Shown here in pieces: positions 57,589-64,000 of a stretch of 64,000 nucleotides of DNA. The position numbers were made by a program, and so were the translations under genes. Numbering within the stretch: the stretch's first letter is position 1; every line of letters begins with the position of its first letter. Below the pieces are notes generated by a model. That model saw only the letters and a list, made by a program, of their open reading frames with translations. It was not told where the DNA came from and made no database searches. The stretch is from Seison nebaliae (Eukaryota > Rotifera > Pararotatoria > Seisonacea > Seisonidae), in contig JALJEE010002733.1 in assembly GCA_023231475.1 (NCBI GenBank), positions 1 to 64,000 of the forward strand, read 5' to 3'.

Positions 57589-59921
57589 TTAACTAACACG
57601 AGATGTGTTAAGGAAACTTAAAAGATCATCACCGGGATTGTTGTAAGTGCCTAATGCGGATTGGGCTCTTGATGGGATATCGCGCGGCTCGTTAAACAAA
57701 TTTTGGACAGTGCCACGATTTCGTCTTTTTGATTGATCGATATGACTGATGGTTTTCGGACGAACATAATCATTGATAGTTTGATTCTTCAAATCTCCAT
57801 AATTTGTTGGAAAATCGAAATTGTTATTGGCTTGGAAAACGCTGTTTGAGCGTTGTTTTCCTTTATTGGGATTGTCATTGACAAATGAATGTTGATTGAA
57901 AGCATTATATTGATTTTCTTTCGATTCATTTAATGAATAATTGGCATATGTATCATTGGCATTATTTGGTGAATTGTATTGATTTTGTCGATGATTTCCT
58001 CGATTTGTCTTCCTTTCTTGATTGTTATTATTATTATATGAATTATTGTCATATAATCCAGATGTGTCATACGTATTGAAATTTGGATGACTGTTGGTAG
58101 AATGATTATTGAAAATGGAATTGTAATCAAATGAATGATTTGAATGACGATTATTTTTTTTCAATGAATTATTATTCGTCTCGTTATTATTACCATTATT
58201 CAAATAAAGATTATCGAAACTTTTCTCTTCATTTTCATAAATTGTCAAATTATCTGTCAACAAATCACCGAAAGTCGATTTTCCATTTGCAGAATTGACA
58301 TTCGAGAAATGATTATTCGGATAATAATTCTCCGTTGAATATTCATAATTGTTGGATGTGTTAGTTCTACTATCAAATGAGGTGTCTAATTTCTTCAAAT
58401 AATCCTCGACATTTATTCCATCATTCGACTTATCGTCATAATTGAAATTTTCAATGGAATAATTCCTGGAATTGGGCGCAGTTTGCACCAAATTAAAATG
58501 ACTTCCATAACTATCCGTGCCATCGACTTTCGTATTATTTGTATCGAAATTATTATTGTTCCAATTATTATTATTATTCCAATTATTATTATAATTATTA
58601 TCGTTATTGGTTGATTTGTGACGATTAAGTTCTCGTTCCATATTTTCAATAGAGGAATAATTCGGATTGTTTTCTGTCGACAATACTGGTTTTACATCGT
58701 GATTTTTCTGTGAACGAATTGATGGATCGATTATTTGATATTTATATTCATCAAGATTATTCGTTTGATTATAAACACTGTTACGATTCACTCGATTATA
58801 TTCACCAATCGGTCTCAATGGGATGTTATTCAATTTATTTTGTTGAATTTCTCTCTGTCTTTGTAACTCACGTTGTCGTTGTTGTTGTTGTTGTTGTTCA
58901 TCTTCGCGTTGCCCTCTTTCCAGTTGTTGTTGTTGTTGTTTTAGTCGTTGATTATTATAATTGTTTGATATGATTTGATGTTGCTGCTGCTGTTTAGACG
59001 GATGATGGACACGATTTGATAGTTTCGTATTGAACTTACATAAATATTCGAGCCATTGTTCATCGGTGAAAGTGGAAGTATCGATATCATTGCCCTCGTC
59101 GAAAGCAAAAGAGAATCGATCGCTTTCATTGGAAATTGAGTTACGTGTTGAATGACGAATGTTCTGTTGCTCCTGATTCCAATAATTAGAGAAATCGATA
59201 TCATTATTCAAATTGTTCAATGTCGTCGTGTCTGAATTATGTGTTAAATTTCCAATCATCTCAGTTCGATTATTAACATACAGATTGTTAATATGATTAT
59301 TAGAATTCACATTGTTCTTCTCGTTATTATTAGCAATCAAATTGTTAGAAGATGAAGCAGGTGGAAGTGCAGTAGCAGCAACAGAATTGTCATATTGAAA
59401 GAAAATATCCGAATTCCCCTCATTAATGTTGTGATTAATGTTCTGTATGTTGGAAATATGGGATTGAGACGATGATGCATTGAGATTAGCGCTCGGTGCT
59501 GATTTTCGATTTGTCACAGTAAAATCTTTAATATCGAGCGATGAATTGAGTAACTGTTCAATCACTTCTCTCTCATAAGTACTAAAATTATTTAAATCAA
59601 CTTGCTCATGCCAAGGCGCGGTAGTCTTCTTCTATTTATCCAAGTATTATCGTCGATAGGCCAAGAAAGAAAACCGGAAGTTATAAAAATAGAAGAAATA
59701 TTAAATTAAAATGATCACTCGGTTCTTTTCATTGGAAGGAAAATGAAAAACGTAACTTCCATATGATCATCGTTCGGTGTTTGTTGGACATTCTGCTTCA
59801 TCTCCCGATTATCGATAGGATTCATCCGATTCAATTCTAGAATTGACAAAGAATTTATTTGGGAATAATTTCGAAGTTCGATCATCAGATTAAAGCTTAT
59901 CAAATATGTCCTTATCGCCAT
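57589..59921 (-). CDS. Large Asn/Gln-rich protein, unknown
   Basis: The main exon (59631-57589) codes for 680 residues and is joined in phase 0, across a 125-bp intron with donor GTTACG, to a short first exon 59921-59757 (MAIRTYLISFNLMIELRN). About 735 residues result. The N-terminal part around the junction is the least repetitive: PNDDHME, then TAPWHEQVDLNNFSTYERE. Then follow Asn-rich tracts, a segment TDEQWLEYLCKFNTKL, Gln/Arg-rich repeats and more Asn. The C-terminus (YVRPKTISHIDQSKRRNRG, SRAQSALGTY) is ordered-looking and may be conserved. There is no membrane or signal sequence. It may be a disordered regulatory or RNA-binding type protein. The start exon is the weakest part of the model. 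Confidence 0.58.
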
Positions 59922-60294
59922 TAACGTGTAGGATTCCGAAAGTGCAATTGTGATGAGAAGATGGTTTGATGAGATAGCGATGATGAACAAAACAGGAGAA
60001 TATGATCATTCTTGGAAATTCTAATCTTTCTTCTTCAAAAATCAAAAAGTTAAAAAATGGACTAAAGAGTTCATCCAACTTTTTCAAAAGTTCATTTAAA
60101 ATAAGAATAAAAACGATAATAATAATAATAATAATATAAAAAAGAATGTGTAATAAATTATAAATTTGGATTATAGTTTATAACAATTATTAGTAAAATA
60201 TTAGAAGATGAGAAGTAGAAAGAGATCACGATGATTTACAATTTTCCAAATGAGAAATAATAATAAATCTTCTAAGAAGATTAATGCTATCGAA

Positions 60295-60328
<34 letters not shown>

Positions 60329-60557
60329 GTGGTTATGAATGTCTTATCATAATTCTTTAAATTGTTACTATGATGAATGAATTGGGAGAATGAGAATGTT
60401 AAGGGAAATAGATTAAAAGTTTAAGTGAATTGACGTCGTTCAAGAAGTTTTCAGTTAAATTTCATAAAATTTTATAAACTCTTCTTCTTGAATAAAATAT
60501 TTATGATGATAAAGTCAATTGTTCGTATCGTTAGGCGATTTGTCGATTTAACATTGA
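59922..60557. other. Intergenic between two minus-strand genes; AAT/ATT microsatellites
   Basis: (AAT)n lies at 60117-60135 and (TTA)n at 60297-60330. The rest is the 3' region of the phosphatase gene and the promoter side of the Asn/Gln-rich gene. Confidence 0.45.
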
Positions 60558-62560
60558 CTAAGAACAACTTTTTGATGCGATTAATCCTCGATTCATTTGA
60601 GGATCGATATGATAACCATTAACTTGATGATCGTTCTTGTTATTAACGTTGAGTATTTTAGATTTGATCATTTCCTTCAACACATGTTTTGCATTTTCAA
60701 CGCCAAACATGTTGAACAGTCCTCGAAAATTGTCTTTGTTACGATCATTCATCGATTTTTTTACGCAGTTCGTAAGTGGTTGAGATCGATTGAACATGGG
60801 ATAAGTTGATTGGTTGGGACAATAATGCGTTGGCTTCTGTGCCTGATATACAGAGAGTGTGCTGTTGCAATGTGACGGGTGTATAAGTGGTGGTGGTTGT
60901 GGATATTGAGGATAACCGCTATTAGATCGATTATAGGAAACCGGTTTCGAATTAGTATATTGTAGAGAAGAAGTGAAATTGCCAAGTGAGGAATATGTAT
61001 TGGGAATGGGGAATACGGCACCATGCGGCTTCAACGGCGAATGAGGAAGCGTATTGGAGTTGGTGGAGGTTAATATTGGAGGATTATTATGAGGATGGAA
61101 CGACGTCAAATTTAAGGATCGTTCACTATGTCGTCGTTCAATGGAGGGATATGGAGGATAATCATTTCCATTATTCATCGGTTTCAAGTTGTTACGACGC
61201 TGTCCTCGATGATTACGTGATGATAATGATGTAGATGAAGGATTAGCATTGTTTAGTGAAGTTTGATGGTAATGGCGATGTGGATTATGCCGATGATTAA
61301 GTGGCGTTTGTTGAAATTGTTGTGATTGGTTTAATGATGGACGATGGCGATATGCTGATGCCATATAGCGATCATCATGTGCAGGAAAGTCATGAAATGG
61401 TGCGACAAAAGATGAACGAATACTACCTTCAACATTCGGTTGATACGTACTTCGACGTTGATGTTGTTGTTGCTGCTGTTGTTGTTGTTGTTGTTGAAGT
61501 GATGGTTGTAGTGGTGGTGGTGGTGGTGGTTGAGAATTATTTGGATAACCGCCTACTGTCGGTTGAACTTGTTGTTGTGGTACTAACGACGAATCGAATG
61601 TTTGTTGTTGTTGTTGTTGTTGTTCGTTGTAACGTGATCTTAAGTGAACGTTACGAATCTCTTCATCAACATCAAATCGTGTACCACTAGCATCATATGT
61701 GGACAGTTCGCCAACTTCACCATTCTCGGGGAAAATATCTTCAGAATGATTCGTAATCTGTTGTTGTTGTTGTTGTTGCTGTTGTTGCTGCTGCTGCTGC
61801 AAATGACGGTGATGATGTTTTCTTTTCATTTGTAATTTTCTAACAGCCCACATTGGTGGTGGTTTTCCGTATCGAATCTGTCTCTCTTCTTCCGTTAATG
61901 TTGGGAGTTGTATTGGGACAATTGTTGGATTTGATAAACGATCTTTATTCAAGAACTTCTCATATGAAATCAATTGTCGAAGAAAACTGGGATTGGGATA
62001 GACGATACTTCGTCTTGCCTGAACATATTCGTACGCACTATTCAATGACATATGATAGAATTTCATTAGATACGCAATGCAAATAGTGGACGACCGGGAA
62101 ATGCCCATAACACAATGAACCAAAGTCTTACCTCGAAGATTTTCAGGTGTCACAATTTCACCTGGTCGCTTACCAGCATTCCTTCCGATCATATCCGTCA
62201 ACTTCTCGAAAAGTGTCGAAATATTTGCTTGCTCATTGTCATAAATGGCGAATTGATGGTAATCGACGCCCGACTCTGTCATAAAACAAATTTCATTAGA
62301 TAATTCACTCCCCACCAAAAATATTCCACAACAATAACAATAATTGAAAATTAAAATAAGACAAAAAAATTCTAACGATGAGCTAATTCGGGTAAATTGA
62401 CTTCTGTTGTTACATTGATGACTTGAGTGATACCTCTCTTCCTCAAATTGGCCAAAGTGACAGGTGGTGAACCGGAAAGATACAATTCATCTTTGATGAA
62501 TGATATAATTTGCCTAACACGAATTATATTATCGGCATGTGCGAGAATCGAAGAATCCAT
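60558..62560 (-). CDS. Dual-specificity protein phosphatase with poly-Gln tail
   Basis: Exon 1 (62560-62377, MDSSILAHADNIIRVRQI) and exon 2 (62275-60558) join across a 101-bp intron (donor GTTAGA) to give about 633 residues. The catalytic domain (about 20-160) has the DUSP fold: DELYLSGSPPVTLANLRKRG, then ITQVINVT, the general-acid Asp74 in IYDNEQ, the active site VHCVMGISRSST with Cys116 and Arg122, and AYEYVQARRSIVYPNPSFLR. It should dephosphorylate Tyr and Ser/Thr phosphates. The domain is small, like the atypical DUSPs without a kinase-docking part. The C-terminal 450 residues are disordered, with Gln runs of up to 15, His/Pro-rich segments and a short terminal helix (FGVENAKHVLKEMI). CAA/CAG repeats may vary in length. 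Confidence 0.93.
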
Positions 62561-64000
62561 TTAAATTAGTGTTCTTTTTTCGTAATATGTTTATCGATAT
62601 AAAATTTTATAATGACTCCCCACCTGATAATTGGAATAAGTGATATTGGGATGAGTCACCGGAATTATTGTTAAAATTATTAGAAGAAAGCCGTTTGACA
62701 AATGTTGGAATCATTCAACAGAACCACTGAAAATATAAAAATAAAAATTAATTTGTTCTTTCTATTTCTTCGAATTGTTTTCTATTTATAAAAATTGTTC
62801 AAAAGAAAAATATCGGACATTAAACTCTGAAAGTAGTATTCAGTTCATTCTATTTCTATGATGATTATTTCTCGACAATTTAACTTCGTTTTTATTCTGA
62901 CGAAAATGAACATAATTAACATCAACTTCATCAACAGTTGTACGATATTGTAATTGGTCGAAAGACAGACGAATTAATTAGATTACTAGACAATCAATTT
63001 CTCTTCCCATCATCATTACTCTCATCGTCATCCTTCTCTTTTTAGATCAACTAGAAATGTTCTCACAATTGTCAGTGAATTCTTAATTTTAATAATTACA
63101 GTATCTTTCGAAGTGTTTAGAATGAAATATGATAATCGGTCTGAACGCAATCCAAACAATTATCTTTTACATAAGAAGAAAGATTGATCGGAGTGAATGT
63201 AATTGGATTTTTGATGAGAGATTGATGACTATGATGATGATGATGATGAAGAAGAATATTGTCTTGTTGAGATAATAAGAATTTAGTATATATGTATTGA
63301 AATATGTGTTAGGTTAATTAGAAGAAAGAAGGAGAAAAAATCGAAGAAATTACTTCATTTACTGATGGCCTTTGGGATGGGAGTATTGTCGAGAGGAAAA
63401 ATGAAATAATTTCGAATTGTTTCGATAATTCTCCACGTTAAATCAAATCTTTTTCCTACCTAAATGTAAGAGATTGAAAGGAAATTGAAGGACATCCCCA
63501 ACCATGATGAGACAGGACGATGAGAAGATGAGATATGATGAAACATCATCTCTCCCACCAGCAACATTTTCGATGCGTCAACATTCTCAAATAAATCAAA
63601 TATTGGCTGCAATCTACAAATTTTATCACTGTTGTTAACAAATTCAATAAGAGAATGAAAGAAGTATTTACATCATTTAATCACCTTATCTCGAATGATG
63701 AGACAGAATCATCATCATCATCATCATCATCATCTTACCCATATGATATACTTATGAAGACGTTCAATCTAGTTGGAGGAAGAAGGATGACTCTAAAGTT
63801 TTATTAGGGACGAGAACTTGACGAAAGTACACATGCTACATCCAAAATTTCTTCACGTAAAAAGGGGAATAAAGATAATTGTGCTCTCTAAAAATTATTA
63901 TGTAACAAATCCCTCAATTTTCTGTAGTATATTCATACGTCTTCTAATTATCATTTATCATCACTTTATCTTTTTCTATGGAGACACATAAGCCTTCTCC
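62561..64000. other. Promoter side of the phosphatase; no further gene supported
   Basis: This AT-rich stretch runs to the right edge. GAT and CAT trinucleotide runs occur at 63232-63252 and 63709-63732. A 44-codon plus-strand frame from 63504 (MMRQDDEKMRYDETSSLPPA) is protein-like but unsupported. Confidence 0.4.

Noticed and set aside
58710-58973. Plus-strand frame opposite the Asn/Gln-rich gene
   Set aside because: Antisense of Gln repeats; the Val runs are an artefact of composition.
61301-61690. Plus-strand frame rich in Val opposite the phosphatase gene
   Set aside because: It is the antisense of CAA/CAG Gln codons and not a separate gene.
63709-63732. Repeated CAT units as a possible CRISPR or satellite
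   Set aside because: A plain trinucleotide microsatellite without spacers.

Overview
The window is about 64 kb of AT-rich animal nuclear DNA. Metazoan identity rests on a VPS13 gene, an H2A.Z histone, an alpha-tubulin acetyltransferase, an LDL-receptor-A/claudin-type membrane protein, an intron-bearing tRNA-Leu(CAA), LINE reverse transcriptases, MULE and mariner-type transposons and short spliceosomal introns. Introns are tiny (mostly 43-125 bp). Acceptors have weak pyrimidine tracts, and most donors begin GTT instead of GTA/GTG. Low-complexity Asn and Gln runs occur in several proteins. I cannot name the lineage; a small invertebrate with a compact gene structure fits.

Layout. 0-1 kb: LINE ORF1-like debris on the minus strand, running off the left edge. 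1.1-1.7 kb: a single-exon neuronal calcium sensor (minus). 1.9-3.4 kb: a strong hairpin, a small orphan ORF and a truncated mariner-type transposase. 4.1-15.6 kb: VPS13, one 10.8-kb exon plus four small 3' exons. 16.2-18 kb: two deleted MULEs, one with target-site duplications and iteron-built terminal repeats. 19.8-21 kb: a fucosyltransferase (GT10). 21.1-25.2 kb: a broken LINE with a decayed MULE between its ORF1 and ORF2 parts. 25.5-26.9 kb: alpha-tubulin N-acetyltransferase (minus, at least six exons). 27.6-31.6 kb: an inverted pair of decayed unknown sequences and a second LINE remnant. 32-36 kb: an orphan type I membrane protein, a 69-residue membrane protein and an 85-residue secreted peptide. 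36.4 kb: tRNA-Leu. 36.9-38.3 kb: a Kar5/GEX1/Brambleberry-type nuclear fusion protein. 38.3-45.4 kb: gene-poor, with one probable 46-residue Cys-rich secreted peptide and a 16-bp tandem array. 45.4-49.3 kb: the LDLa/claudin-like protein and a small orphan gene. 53-55.4 kb: a divergent ammonium transporter. 56.4-62.6 kb: three minus-strand genes in a row: H2A.Z, an Asn/Gln-rich protein and a dual-specificity phosphatase with poly-Gln.

The genes do not form one pathway; they look like an ordinary eukaryotic neighbourhood. VPS13 moves lipid between organelles, the tubulin acetyltransferase modifies ciliary and axonal microtubules, the Kar5-type protein acts in nuclear membrane fusion, and the ammonium transporter and claudin-like protein act at the cell surface. 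I found no clearly new multi-gene system. The most unusual signals are the GTT donor bias, the iteron-built MULE ends, the contrast between intronless and intron-dense genes, and several orphan secreted or membrane proteins. All exon models were made by eye from frame and phase and have no transcript support.
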